From Dehalococcoidia bacterium (GTDB lineage Bacteria > Chloroflexota > Dehalococcoidia > JAENJB01), in contig JAUYGE010000040.1 in the NCBI GenBank assembly GCA_030690705.1, positions 1 through 14,568 of the forward strand: DNA of 14,568 nucleotides, read 5' to 3'. The position numbers and the translations under genes are program-made. The notes beneath the pieces were generated by a model. That model did not search any database. It was not told the DNA's origin and saw only the letters and a program-made list of their open reading frames with translations. Position 1 is the stretch's first letter, and each line of letters starts with the position of its first letter. Below are positions 1 through 7,773 of the stretch, one piece after another.

Positions 1-442
1 CCGGAGAAGACCCGGCGAGGAGGTCCTCATAGTAGAGCATGCCCTGGGCCTTACCGTCCAGGGCGATGAAGTCCTTGACCGTCGGCACGCCCGCTTTCAT
101 CCCGGAGACCATATCGACGTAGCGTTCCCCCATCAGAAGCGTCCTGGTCTCGGCGAAATTGAGCATGTAGGACAGTTCCTCGGCCTTGGCCCGGAAATTC
201 AAAGGTGAGAGGATAAGGCCAGCCTTGGCGCAGGCGAAATAGGTCTCTATATACTGCGGACAGTTCACCTGGAGGATCGCCACCAGGTCGCCCTTCTTCC
301 TGCCCAGCTTGATAAGAGCATTGGCCAGACGGTTCGCCCTCTCGTTTATCTCGGAGAAGGTGAGCTTCTTCCCCTCGAAGATGACCATGGGCCGGTCGGC
401 GCAGATGGCGGACGAGATATTGATGAAATCAACGGTGTTCAT
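1..442 (-). CDS. AMP-forming acyl-CoA synthetase, N-terminal part (runs off left edge)
   Basis: Reading the minus strand from the ATG at 442 gives MNTVDFINISSAICADRPMV and about 147 residues before the window ends. The segment 'KLTFSEINERANRLANALIKLG', then 'GDLVAILQVNCPQYIETYFACAKAGLILSPLNFR' and 'ELSYMLNF', is the typical N-terminal lobe of AMP-binding acyl-CoA ligases (ANL superfamily), which activate a carboxylic acid to an acyl-adenylate and then an acyl-CoA. The P-loop and AMP-binding signature motifs lie beyond the left edge, so the substrate cannot be judged. The start is supported by a GGGAGGG ribosome binding site a few bases upstream (about 448-454 on the plus strand). It is separated from the next gene on the same strand, an MFS transporter, by about 250 bases. 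A carboxylate transporter beside an acyl-CoA ligase would fit uptake and activation of an organic acid, but this is inference. Confidence 0.88.
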   Translation of the reverse strand, partial: MNTVDFINISSAICADRPMVIFEGKKLTFSEINERANRLANALIKLGRKKGDLVAILQVNCPQYIETYFACAKAGLILSPLNFRAKAEELSYMLNFAETRTLLMGERYVDMVSGMKAGVPTVKDFIALDGKAQGMLYYEDLLAGSSP

Positions 443-698
443 TCAGACCCTCCCTGAAAGAATCGCTCTTGGCCGAACGCACATTTTAAGACCAAAACCG
501 TTCTCTGTCAAAAGCGCGGAATCCTGCCCTGCCACCGGTTTCTACGTTGCTCGTCGGACTATCGTTGAGAAGACGCCGAAACAGGACCACGCGTGAAGGA
601 ACAAAGGGAAAAGAAGCTCAGCTACTCTGTAGACAGAATACCCTCGCACTTCTCGTCCCAACTGGACACTTCGTCAGATTGTGTGCCTTTCAAGCGAT
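443..698. other. intergenic region, no gene seen
   Basis: This 256-base stretch lies between the acyl-CoA synthetase start and the MFS stop, both on the minus strand. I see no convincing conserved ORF, RNA gene or strong hairpin. It should hold the promoter of the acyl-CoA synthetase, but I could not pick a clear -35/-10 pair. Confidence 0.4.
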
Positions 699-1970
699 TT
701 ATTTATCACCAAGTTGAGTTATGCTACTGACCGGTGGTGTAAGGGCTACTATTAGCACGGATACGGCGCTCACGCCAACAAGCGCCAACCAGATTCCCTG
801 GTAGCTGCCCCACTTATCATATACCCAGCCGGCCAGAGCCGGGCCTGTTATGTTCCCCACCATGGTCACACCGAGAGTGAAGCCGTGGACGGTGCCGAAT
901 ATCTTCCTGCCGAAATGCTCCCTCAGCAGAGCTATCCTCATAGTGACACTGGCGCCCCATCCAATACCGAAGAGGAGGAGAAAAGGCAGAATAACCCACA
1001 ATCGCCCCGGAGATACAAAGCTGAACAAGAGCAGGCCCAGGCCCGTCAGAACAAAGCCGGTGGCAGCAGCCCGCTTCTTATCGAGCCTGTCCGCGAACCA
1101 GCCGGAGCTGAGGCGGCCGAGGATGCTTGCCACTGGTATCGCACTGGCTACGAGACTGGAAGACGCTCGACTAATGCCAACGGTGCTCAGATAGGGCATC
1201 ACATGGACCACTACAGCGTTTATGACCATAATCTGACACATAAACGCCGGCGCTATGTGCCAGAACGCCGAGCTCTTCAAGGCTTGTCTTGCTACAATAT
1301 CCACCTCGGGCTTATGCGTCGGTGGATGGCGCTCGTCAATAGCGGAACTCTTGCTTTCGTCACCATCGGGCAAATACCCATGTTGTTCTGGCGTGTTTCT
1401 GATTAGAAGTGACAGCGGCAAGCCTATCAGCCATACACCTAGCCCAAGGCTGAACATGGAGGTGCGCCAACCGTATGTATCAATAAGCGTTGTCACCAAT
1501 GGGACCAGTAGCCCACCCAGGGCGAAGCCGCTCGTGGCTATGCCGGTGGCTATACCCAGGTTTCTCCGGAACCAGTGCACCAGCGTGGTGAGAAACACGG
1601 TGGCGCTGGAGGAACTGATACCTATGGCTATCAGGATGAAAGCCGCATAGAACATGCCAAGGGAATTGATACGGCTCAACAGCACCAGACCCAGGCCGGA
1701 GATTACAATTCCTCCGAACACCAACTTTCTTGATCCCCAGCGGTCTACAAGCATCCCCACTATGGGAGCGAGGAGACCTGTCTCCAGGCCTCGTAGCGAC
1801 GCAGCAAGTGAAATCTGGACATAGCTCCAGCCAAATTCGTTTGCTATCGGTTCAAACACGGCGGTGAAGCCGAAGTGTATTACTCCGGCCGTATATAGCG
1901 AAATAAGGGAACTGGCGCCAACAACCCACCACCCATAGAAAACTGTGGGGCGCTTCGGCTTCACGTACAT
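699..1970 (-). CDS. MFS transporter, monocarboxylate / oxalate-formate antiporter type
   Basis: The product is about 423 residues with a run of hydrophobic segments consistent with 12 membrane helices and a hydrophilic central loop (about residues 205-230, rich in charged residues and prolines). The start 'RPTVFYGWWVVGASSLI' is typical of the MFS subfamily that includes oxalate/formate antiporters and monocarboxylate transporters. The loop between helices 2 and 3 has 'GMLVDRWGSRKLVFGG', the MFS signature G-x-x-x-D-R-x-G-x-R-[RK], repeated in the second half as 'GWFADRLDKKRAAATG'. The transporter probably moves an organic anion or similar solute across the inner membrane; the substrate is unknown. 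Start choice is uncertain: ATG at 1970 is used here, with an in-frame GTG at 1979 nine bases earlier. Neither has a clear ribosome binding site. It is divergent from the molybdenum hydroxylase subunit at 2157, with a 186-base gap that may hold both promoters. Confidence 0.9.
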   Translation of the reverse strand: MYVKPKRPTVFYGWWVVGASSLISLYTAGVIHFGFTAVFEPIANEFGWSYVQISLAASLRGLETGLLAPIVGMLVDRWGSRKLVFGGIVISGLGLVLLSRINSLGMFYAAFILIAIGISSSSATVFLTTLVHWFRRNLGIATGIATSGFALGGLLVPLVTTLIDTYGWRTSMFSLGLGVWLIGLPLSLLIRNTPEQHGYLPDGDESKSSAIDERHPPTHKPEVDIVARQALKSSAFWHIAPAFMCQIMVINAVVVHVMPYLSTVGISRASSSLVASAIPVASILGRLSSGWFADRLDKKRAAATGFVLTGLGLLLFSFVSPGRLWVILPFLLLFGIGWGASVTMRIALLREHFGRKIFGTVHGFTLGVTMVGNITGPALAGWVYDKWGSYQGIWLALVGVSAVSVLIVALTPPVSSITQLGDK

Positions 1971-2156
1971 CGTTTGCACTTAATATAACATATAGTGAAC
2001 ATAGGGAGAGACATCTGGTGTGAGAGTCGAAACTTAAAGAAGGCTGTTAGTGTTCTGAGAAGTCGTGGATTCGATGGGTCCCGCTGCCCTGTTGACAGCC
2101 GCTAGTGTTAGTGGTACAAGAGATAATGATAATCGTCACTCTGAGTGGGATAGTAT

Positions 2157-4445
2157 ATGCCTGAATACTCTGTGCTTGGTCGAGGTGTCGTTCGTACTGA
2201 TGCCCGGGACAAGGTGACCGGCCGGGCCAAATACGCGTCGGATGTGCACTTGCCCGGGATGCTGACAGCCAAGGTCCTGCGCAGCCCCTTTGCGCATGCC
2301 CGCATACTCAGCATCGATACCTCCCGAGCCGAACGGCTGGCGGGGGTCAAGGCCGTAGCCACGGGCCGGGACATCCCCCCGGTGCGCTTCGGCAAGTGGA
2401 TGCTGGACCGCACCGCCCTTGCCCTGGGCAAGGTCCGCCATATCGGGGAGCCAGTGGCGGCAGTGGCGGCAGTAGATAAAGAAACGGCGGAAGAAGCAAT
2501 AGAGCTGATCCGGGTAGAATACGAAGAGATACCTGCCGTCTTCGATCCGTTGGAGGCCATGAAGCCGGGGGCTCCTATTGTCCACGAAGATCTGGATGGC
2601 TACCAGCCCCTACCTCCTCTACGGCAGAGCCAGGGCAACATACTAATACAGGCATGCCTGAAACACGGGGATATGGAGCGGGGCTGGCGGGAGGCCTTTC
2701 TCATCCATGAGGACTGTTACAGTACCCAGCCAGTCTATCACGGACTCATGGAGCCTCATGAAGCAGTAGCGGCGGGGGATTCTGGGGGCAGGGTGACCGT
2801 TTGGAGCCCCAGCAAGGCCCCGTTTGAATTGCGCCGGGCGCTGGCCAGCATCGTCGGGCTGCCCGTCTCGCAGGTGAGGGTCATTAGTACCACCGGCGGG
2901 GGTGACTTCGGCGCCCGGGGTTCTCCCAGCGTGGAGCCTATCTGCATGCTGCTGGCTCAGAAGACCTCCCTTCCGGTGCGCATGTCTCTTACCGTGGAAG
3001 AAGAATTCGTAGGCAGCTACTATCGGGAAGCCGCCACGGTGACCCTGAAGGTGGGGGTCAAAGAGGATGGAACTCTGGTTGCGCTCCAGGGCCGGATTGT
3101 ATTCGATACAGGCGCTTACAGCGATGTGCTGGGGCACATAGGTGGGGCCACCGGCCATCTGGCAGGCCTCTATGATATTCCCAATTTCGATGTAGAGGGT
3201 TGTGTCGTCTACACGAACAATACTCCCCGGGGCCAGTGTCGGGCCCCCAGGACTCCACAGCCGATATTTGCCCTCGAATCCCACATGGACGCTGTAGCCA
3301 GGAAGCTGGGGATGGACCCCATGGACTTCCGCCTCAAGAACGCTGTGGAGGATGGAGATAACCTGCCGGGAAGGGGCCTCTTGCGGAATGCCGGTTTGAA
3401 GCAAACCCTCCATACGGTGGCGGACTATCTGCGCAAAGAAAAGGGAGCGTTGGCACCCTTCCGGGGCTGGGGCATCGCCTGTGGAGAACGGACCCTCACC
3501 CCTGTAGCACAGGCGGGCCCTGCCTCCTCCGCTTACGTCAGAGTCAACGAGGATGGGACGGCTACCCTGTTCAGTGGCATCAGCGAGGTAGGAGGTGGTC
3601 AGTGGACGGCCATGTCGCAGATTGTGGCCGAGGTATTGGGCATTCCTTTCGAACATGTATCGGTGGTGTCCGGCGACACCGAACTTGTTCCTCATGAGGG
3701 GGGCACCGGAGGCAGCCTTACCACAGGGCGGGTGGGCACTTCCGTGAGGCTTGCCGCCGAAGATGCCAGGGGGCAACTGCTCAGCCTGGCAGCGATGAGG
3801 TTGAAAGTTAGGGAAGAGGACCTGGAGATCGGCCGGGGCCAGGTCTATGCGAAGAGGGCCCATGAAACAGCCATACCCATAGCTGACTTGGCTACTGCGG
3901 CCCTCACTTCTCCTGGCGGTCCTATCTTAGGCACAGGAAGACACCTTCGGGAGAAATGGGTGGCGTCCCTGGCCGAAGCAAAGGGCATGGTGGATAGCGC
4001 CCACTACTGTACCCATGCCGCTTGTGTGGAGGTGGACGCTGAAACGGGGCAGGTGCGAGTGCTCAAATATTTTGCCTGCCACGATGTGGGATTTGCCATC
4101 AACCCCCTTCTGGTGGAGGGGCAGATTGAAGGAGGTGTGATTTTCGGCCTGGGCTATGCACTGACGGAGGAAGTCTTAAGCCAAAGAGGCCGGGTCCTCA
4201 ACCCGAGCTTCATGGACTACCACCTGCCCACAGCCCCAAGTCTTCCCAAGATAGAATGTGCCACGATAAGCGTTCCTTCCGGCCTAGGGCCCTTTGGTGT
4301 CAAGGGGGTTGGGGAACCGCCTACTGTGCCCGTGGCTCCGGCTATCGCCAATGCCATCTATGACGCTGTAGGAGTTCGCATCAAGGACCTACCTATCACG
4401 GCGGAGAAGGTCCTCAAAGCCCTTAGGGAGAAAACGTTGCACTAA
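2157..4445 (+). CDS. xanthine dehydrogenase family molybdopterin-binding (large) subunit
   Basis: The 762-residue product has the order of the aldehyde oxidase/xanthine dehydrogenase large subunit: an a/b hammerhead domain first ('DKVTGRAKYASDVHLPGML', about residues 18-35, ending near 'VEYEEIPAVFDPLEA', 120-134), then the molybdopterin-binding domain. Visible cofactor motifs are GGGDFGARG (247-255, the GGGFGxK-like loop), RGQCRAPRTPQ (358-368, the RGxGxPQ-like loop), and GVGEPP (717-722), whose Glu720 is in the position of the conserved catalytic glutamate. These enzymes hydroxylate or oxidise a substrate at a Mo centre and pass electrons through [2Fe-2S] and FAD subunits. The VAYRCSFR loop of form I CO dehydrogenase is absent, so it is not a true CoxL. 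Neither the iron-sulfur nor the FAD subunit is in this window. It has a weak GTGGGA ribosome binding site. It converges with hisB, leaving 19 bases. The substrate is unknown. Confidence 0.9.
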   Translation: MPEYSVLGRGVVRTDARDKVTGRAKYASDVHLPGMLTAKVLRSPFAHARILSIDTSRAERLAGVKAVATGRDIPPVRFGKWMLDRTALALGKVRHIGEPVAAVAAVDKETAEEAIELIRVEYEEIPAVFDPLEAMKPGAPIVHEDLDGYQPLPPLRQSQGNILIQACLKHGDMERGWREAFLIHEDCYSTQPVYHGLMEPHEAVAAGDSGGRVTVWSPSKAPFELRRALASIVGLPVSQVRVISTTGGGDFGARGSPSVEPICMLLAQKTSLPVRMSLTVEEEFVGSYYREAATVTLKVGVKEDGTLVALQGRIVFDTGAYSDVLGHIGGATGHLAGLYDIPNFDVEGCVVYTNNTPRGQCRAPRTPQPIFALESHMDAVARKLGMDPMDFRLKNAVEDGDNLPGRGLLRNAGLKQTLHTVADYLRKEKGALAPFRGWGIACGERTLTPVAQAGPASSAYVRVNEDGTATLFSGISEVGGGQWTAMSQIVAEVLGIPFEHVSVVSGDTELVPHEGGTGGSLTTGRVGTSVRLAAEDARGQLLSLAAMRLKVREEDLEIGRGQVYAKRAHETAIPIADLATAALTSPGGPILGTGRHLREKWVASLAEAKGMVDSAHYCTHAACVEVDAETGQVRVLKYFACHDVGFAINPLLVEGQIEGGVIFGLGYALTEEVLSQRGRVLNPSFMDYHLPTAPSLPKIECATISVPSGLGPFGVKGVGEPPTVPVAPAIANAIYDAVGVRIKDLPITAEKVLKALREKTLH

Positions 4446-4464
4446 CCTGGCTACACCGGTCCTC

Positions 4465-5049
4465 CTACCCCTCAATCACCTCTTTGGTACTGGGCACGCG
4501 GCCCTGGAGGCGTGGGTCTATGCGACAGGCAGAGTCGAGGGCCCGGGCCAGCGCCTTGAACAGCGCTTCGGCTTTGTGATGGTCGTTGTCGCCGCTCATC
4601 ACCCGGGCATGCAGGTTCATCCTGGCCTCGGCGGCCAGCGAGACGAGGAAGTGCCGCACCAGTTCAGCAGGCATCTCTCCTACAGTGAGGTGGGCAAAGG
4701 GGGCATCAATGACGGCGTATCCCCTCCCCCCGAGGTCCACCGACACCATCGCCAGAGCGTCGTCCATAGGCACCACCGCCCAGCCCATGCGGGCTATGCC
4801 CGCCCTGTCCCCCAGCGCTTTGGCGAAGGCCTTCCCCAGGCAGATGGCCACATCCTCCACCACATGGTGAATATCGCTGCCATTCGCCGAGACACTTATG
4901 TCGAACACCCCGTGCCGCGCCAGCTGGTCGAGCATGTGGTCCAGCATCCTCACCCCGGTCTTCATGTCCGACTCCCCACTGCCGTCCAAGCTCAACTCCA
5001 CCCGGATGGAGGTCTCTTTGGTCTCCCGCTTGATGGTGGCTTTTCTCAT
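4465..5049 (-). CDS. hisB: imidazoleglycerol-phosphate dehydratase
   Basis: HisB removes water from imidazoleglycerol phosphate to give imidazole acetol-phosphate, the substrate of HisC. The 194-residue protein is the usual length for the single-function enzyme, without the phosphatase domain of E. coli HisB. It shows the metal-binding motifs of the family: [12 protein letters not shown] (36-47), DIHHVVEDV (59-67), and [13 protein letters not shown] (154-166). The C-terminus is [10 protein letters not shown]; most family members I know end PSTKG(V/T)L, so Glu190 replacing Gly is a small oddity. The ATG at 5049 is preceded by a GAGAGG site about 8 bases upstream, which sits directly next to a strong hairpin (5071-5099). 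It is the last gene of the operon, separated from hisC by 187 bases filled with repeats. No other his genes (hisA, F, H, I) are in the window. Confidence 0.96.
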   Translation of the reverse strand: MRKATIKRETKETSIRVELSLDGSGESDMKTGVRMLDHMLDQLARHGVFDISVSANGSDIHHVVEDVAICLGKAFAKALGDRAGIARMGWAVVPMDDALAMVSVDLGGRGYAVIDAPFAHLTVGEMPAELVRHFLVSLAAEARMNLHARVMSGDNDHHKAEALFKALARALDSACRIDPRLQGRVPSTKEVIEG

Positions 5050-5070
5050 TTGTTCAACCTCTCACCCCTG

Positions 5071-5099
5071 CCCCTCTCTCCTTCCCAAGGAGAGAGGGG
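5071..5099. repeat. strong palindrome in the hisC-hisB spacer
   Basis: On the plus strand, arms CCCCTCTCTCCTT and AAGGAGAGAGGGG (13 bp, perfect) flank a CCC loop. In the hisB message the hairpin would lie just upstream of the hisB ribosome binding site (GAGAGG, about 5058-5063). The same core, CCCCTCTCCTT/AAGGAGAGGGG, recurs at 13014-13046, so this is an interspersed repeat family rather than a locus-specific leader. There is no T-run on either side, so a simple intrinsic terminator is not indicated. Confidence 0.75.
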
Positions 5100-5170
5100 G
5101 GATTTTGTCATAGGGGTTGCGCCCCTCTGGAACACCGCGCGTTAAGCAACCTCGCTCGAGGCTGTTTCCT

Positions 5171-5230
5171 GAGCAATCCGGTCCCCCGTCCCCAACGGAT
5201 TGCTTCGGCACTCTGTGCCTCGCAATGACA
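5171..5230. repeat. interspersed GCAATCC / CCTCGCAATGACA repeat, copy 1 (hisC-hisB spacer)
   Basis: An inner inverted repeat GAGCAATCCG (5171-5180) and CGGATTGCTTC (5196-5206) is followed by the end module CCTCGCAATGACA (5218-5230). The left end module is degenerate, with 'gcaacctcgctcgagg' at about 5146-5161. The same modules occur at 6339-6433 and 10556-10596. The element ends only a few bases past the hisC stop codon (5237-5239). Confidence 0.75.
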
Positions 5231-5236
5231 GACTAC

Positions 5237-6322
5237 TCACTCTACCTTCTTCAAGGTCTCGATGACCGCATCGGTGTGCTCCGGCTTGCCGATGCTGATA
5301 CGTATGCAGTCCTTCAGGACAGGCGTATCGAAGTAGCGGATGAAGATGCCCGCCTTTTGCAAAGCCTCATATGTCTTATGGGCCCGGCCACCGGAGACCG
5401 AGCAGAGGATGACGTTGGCCTGCGAGGGATAGGGCTTGAGAAACGCCAGCTCGCTGAGCTTCTCAAAGAGCCTCCCCCTCTCGGCGATGAGCTTCCTCAC
5501 CACCGCGCGGAGGTTTTCGATGTCCTTCAAGGACTCCAGGACCGCCACCTGGGCCGCCGCGTTTATGTTGTAGGGTTGCTTTATCTTCATCAAGTACGGC
5601 GCCAGCCTGGGAGAGAAGATGCCGTACCCCACGCGCAGCCCCGCCAGCCCGGCCCACTTGCTGAAGCTCCGCAGCACTATCAAGTTGTCATGCCTGGCCA
5701 CCAGGGGCGCCACCGTAACCCCGCTGAACTCGTAATAGGCCTCGTCCACCACCACCACCACTCCGGTCTCCAGCAGGTCGAGGATGTCCTTCTCCGCCGT
5801 GATGTTGCCCGACGGGTTGTTCGGCGAGGTGACGAAGATGACTTTCGTCCGGCTGTCCACCGCTTTCTTGACGGCACCGGCATCGATGGAGAAGTCACCC
5901 CTGCGTCTTATGTCAACCGTTTTCCCCCCGCATATCTCGGTACAGAAGGGGTACATGCCAAAGGTGGGCGGGCAATTGATCACGCTGTCCCCAGGCTCCA
6001 GAAAGAGCCGCAGCACCAGGTCTATCAGTTCGTCGCTGCCGGCCCCCCCTATGAGGTAGTCCTCTCCCATGCCAACGTAGCCCGCCAGGGCCGCCCTGAA
6101 CACCTTCTGCTCCGGGTCGGGGTAGATATGATAGTGCGCATAGCGCTGGAGAGCCTCCTTCACGCAAGGCGAGCAGCCGTAGGGGTTCTCGTTCCCGTCG
6201 AGCTTGATCACCCGTTCCTCCGGCACCCCGAAGCGCTCGCTCAGGATATCCACCGGTCGAATCGGCGTGTAGGCCCGCATCGCCGCGAAGCCCGGGCGGA
6301 CCAGCTTTTCTACATCAAACAT
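5237..6322 (-). CDS. hisC: histidinol-phosphate aminotransferase
   Basis: HisC is a PLP enzyme that transfers an amino group from glutamate to imidazole acetol-phosphate to make histidinol phosphate. The 361-residue product matches the usual length and fold-type I order: substrate-side motif LDGNENPYG (41-49), GAGSDELID (93-101), NNPSGN (168-173), DEAYYEF (193-199), and the PLP-lysine region SFSKWAGLAGLRVGYG with Lys222. The start ATG at 6322 lies 17 bases past the hisD stop and has no good ribosome binding site ('GAGTAGCAGTT' precedes it). The region just upstream is a palindromic repeat, which may have changed the original spacer. Aspartate and aromatic aminotransferases of the same fold are the alternatives, but the his operon context and motifs make HisC nearly certain. 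Confidence 0.95.
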   Translation of the reverse strand: MFDVEKLVRPGFAAMRAYTPIRPVDILSERFGVPEERVIKLDGNENPYGCSPCVKEALQRYAHYHIYPDPEQKVFRAALAGYVGMGEDYLIGGAGSDELIDLVLRLFLEPGDSVINCPPTFGMYPFCTEICGGKTVDIRRRGDFSIDAGAVKKAVDSRTKVIFVTSPNNPSGNITAEKDILDLLETGVVVVVDEAYYEFSGVTVAPLVARHDNLIVLRSFSKWAGLAGLRVGYGIFSPRLAPYLMKIKQPYNINAAAQVAVLESLKDIENLRAVVRKLIAERGRLFEKLSELAFLKPYPSQANVILCSVSGGRAHKTYEALQKAGIFIRYFDTPVLKDCIRISIGKPEHTDAVIETLKKVE

Positions 6323-6338
6323 AACTGCTACTCATTCG

Positions 6339-6433
6339 GTCATTGCGAGGCCCCGCGCGATGGGGCCGAAGCAATCCGCCCTGGTGCTCCGGATTGCTTC
6401 GGCGTCCGCCTGCGGCGGCCTCCTCGCAATGAC
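6339..6433. repeat. interspersed GTCATTGCGAGG repeat, copy 2, forming the hisD 3' end
   Basis: This is a complete element. Outer arms GTCATTGCGAGG (6339-6350) and CCTCGCAATGAC (6422-6433) are perfect 12-bp inverted repeats; inner arms CCGAAGCAATCCG (6366-6378) and CGGATTGCTTCGG (6390-6402) are perfect 13-bp inverted repeats. The spaces between outer and inner arms are themselves GC-rich and partly palindromic (GGCCCC-like on the left, GCCTGCGGC on the right). The hisD reading frame runs through the whole element on the minus strand and stops at the TGA (6340-6342) inside the terminal arm. Confidence 0.9.
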
Positions 6434-7773
6434 AGGTTGGATAATCTCATCGCCACCGCCTGGCCGTGAGCCTCCAGTCCCTCAGCCTCGGCCAGCGTCC
6501 GGGCCACCGGCCCGAGGGCCTTGAATTGCCTCGCGTCCAGGGCCACCACGTGGCTCACCCTGAGAAAATCGGACACGCCCAGCGGCGAGCTGAAACGCGC
6601 CGTACCGCCGGTGGGCAGGACATGGCTCGGTCCGGCCACGTAGTCCCCCATGGCCACCGGGGACCACTTCCCGACGAAGACGGCGCCGGCGTTTCTGACC
6701 TTCAGCGCCCACTCCTCAGCGCGCCGCACCATGAGACAGAGATGCTCCGGAGCATAGAGCGCGGCCAGTTCCACCGCCTCGGCTACGTCGTCTACCAGGA
6801 CGATGCGGCCATTTTCTTCAAGAGACTGCGCGATGATGTCCCGACGTCCCGATGGTAATCGGGAGGACTTCTCCAACTGGCGCTCCACCGCCTGCTCCAC
6901 CTTCTGCGCCAGCCGCGCGGAAGGGGTTACCAGTATGGCTGAAGCCATAGTATCATGCTCCGCCTGCGCCACCATCTCAGCCGCGCAGAGAGCGGGCTCA
7001 GCCGTCCCGTCGGCGATGATGACCACCTCACTGGGCCCATGCAGCCCGTCAATGGCCACCTGACCGAAGACCTGCTTCTTGGCCAGGACCACAAAGATAT
7101 TCCCGGGCCCGCATATCTTGTCCACGCGGGGCACCGTTTCCGTGCCATAGGCGAGGGCGGCGATAGCCTGGGCGCCGCCGAGTTTGAATACCCGGGCGAC
7201 CCCGGCAAGGCGGGCGGCCGCCAGAGTAGCTGTGGGGATAGACCCGTCGCTTCGAGGCGGAGTGGTGAGGACAATCTCCCCGACACCGGCCACCTTCGCC
7301 GGCACCGCCGTCATCAATACCGTCGAAGGATAGCTCGCCGTGCCACCGGGTGCGTACAGGCCGACCCTCTCCAGGGGCTGCACCATCTGGCCAAGCCCAG
7401 CATGGCTGAACTCAGAAGGTCCATGTTCTCTGGACATCTCATAGAAGCGGCGGATACGCTCTGCGGCCATCTCCAGCGCCCGGAGAACGGAGCGATTCAC
7501 CTTGTTGCAGGCGGCTTTCCACTCCCTCTCGCTCACCTCCAAACAGTCCAGCTCCACCTTGTCCAGCCTCAGGGTATACTCGCGGAGGGCGACGTCTCCC
7601 CTTTCCCTCACATCGGTCACGATGCGCTCCACCAATTGCTCCGCGGAAAGGTCCTCCCCGAAGGTTTCCTTTATGCGCCGCCTCAAGGCAGGCGGCGTCT
7701 CATAGCCGTCCCCGGAGCGTCGGGGACGGGTGAGGAGCCTCGCGGCCGCAGCGAAGCCGCGGATGGTCTTCAT
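6340..7773 (-). CDS. hisD: histidinol dehydrogenase with repeat-encoded C-terminal tail
   Basis: HisD oxidises L-histidinol to L-histidine in two NAD-dependent steps. All landmarks are present: zinc ligands Gln270 and His273 in AQAEHD, Asp377 in GDYVAGPSH, His436 near the end (EGLEAH), and the catalytic Glu343-His344 pair in APEHL. CGPGNIF (221-227) and GPSEVVIIAD (246-255) are also typical. The protein is 477 residues, longer than the usual ~430. The normal end is near 'AVAMRLSNL' (about 447); the last ~30 residues, SLRGGRRRRTPKQ onward, are strongly basic and encoded by the repeat at 6339-6433. Two further palindromes lie in the frame: one at residues 15-23 and one at about 304-309, where 'SRLPSG' looks like a small insertion compared with the family. 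The start ATG overlaps the hisG stop by 4 bases and has a strong GAGGAGG site. Confidence 0.95.
   Translation of the reverse strand: MKTIRGFAAAARLLTRPRRSGDGYETPPALRRRIKETFGEDLSAEQLVERIVTDVRERGDVALREYTLRLDKVELDCLEVSEREWKAACNKVNRSVLRALEMAAERIRRFYEMSREHGPSEFSHAGLGQMVQPLERVGLYAPGGTASYPSTVLMTAVPAKVAGVGEIVLTTPPRSDGSIPTATLAAARLAGVARVFKLGGAQAIAALAYGTETVPRVDKICGPGNIFVVLAKKQVFGQVAIDGLHGPSEVVIIADGTAEPALCAAEMVAQAEHDTMASAILVTPSARLAQKVEQAVERQLEKSSRLPSGRRDIIAQSLEENGRIVLVDDVAEAVELAALYAPEHLCLMVRRAEEWALKVRNAGAVFVGKWSPVAMGDYVAGPSHVLPTGGTARFSSPLGVSDFLRVSHVVALDARQFKALGPVARTLAEAEGLEAHGQAVAMRLSNLSLRGGRRRRTPKQSGAPGRIASAPSRGASQ
6847..6864. repeat. TCCCGAT palindrome inside hisD
   Basis: On the plus strand, arms TCCCGAT (6847-6853) and ATCGGGA (6858-6864) flank the loop GGTA. 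It encodes part of 'SSRLPSGRR' in HisD (residues about 304-309), between ERQLEK and the conserved SLEENG segment. Family members I recall go almost directly from ERQLEEL to PRREIA, so about five residues here look inserted. Confidence 0.8.
7706..7729. repeat. CCGTCCCCG palindrome inside the hisD 5' end
   Basis: Arms CCGTCCCCG (7706-7714) and CGGGGACGG (7721-7729) form a perfect 9-bp inverted repeat around a 6-base loop. It encodes residues 15-23 of HisD, in the variable stretch after the conserved MKTIRGF start. It is related to the GTCCCGA/TCGGGAC palindromes elsewhere in the operon but has one more C/G pair. Confidence 0.7.

Noticed and set aside
2643..3863. Long open frame (406 codons) on the minus strand inside the molybdenum hydroxylase gene
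   Set aside because: It is antisense to a protein with clear family motifs along its length, and its translation is low-complexity and matches no family I recognise. GC-rich codon usage leaves such frames open by chance.
2157..4445. Form I carbon monoxide dehydrogenase large subunit (CoxL)
   Set aside because: The diagnostic VAYRCSFR loop is missing; the equivalent position reads RGQCRAPRTPQ, and no coxM/coxS genes are adjacent.
5050..5236. Attenuator or riboswitch between hisC and hisB
   Set aside because: The hairpins there match interspersed repeat families found at other places in the window, and there is no histidine-rich leader peptide or terminator T-run.
5117..6469. 450-codon open frame on the plus strand opposite hisC
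   Set aside because: It covers hisC in antisense and starts and ends in repeat sequence; the translation is rich in His, Arg and Pro with no domain pattern. It is a shadow.
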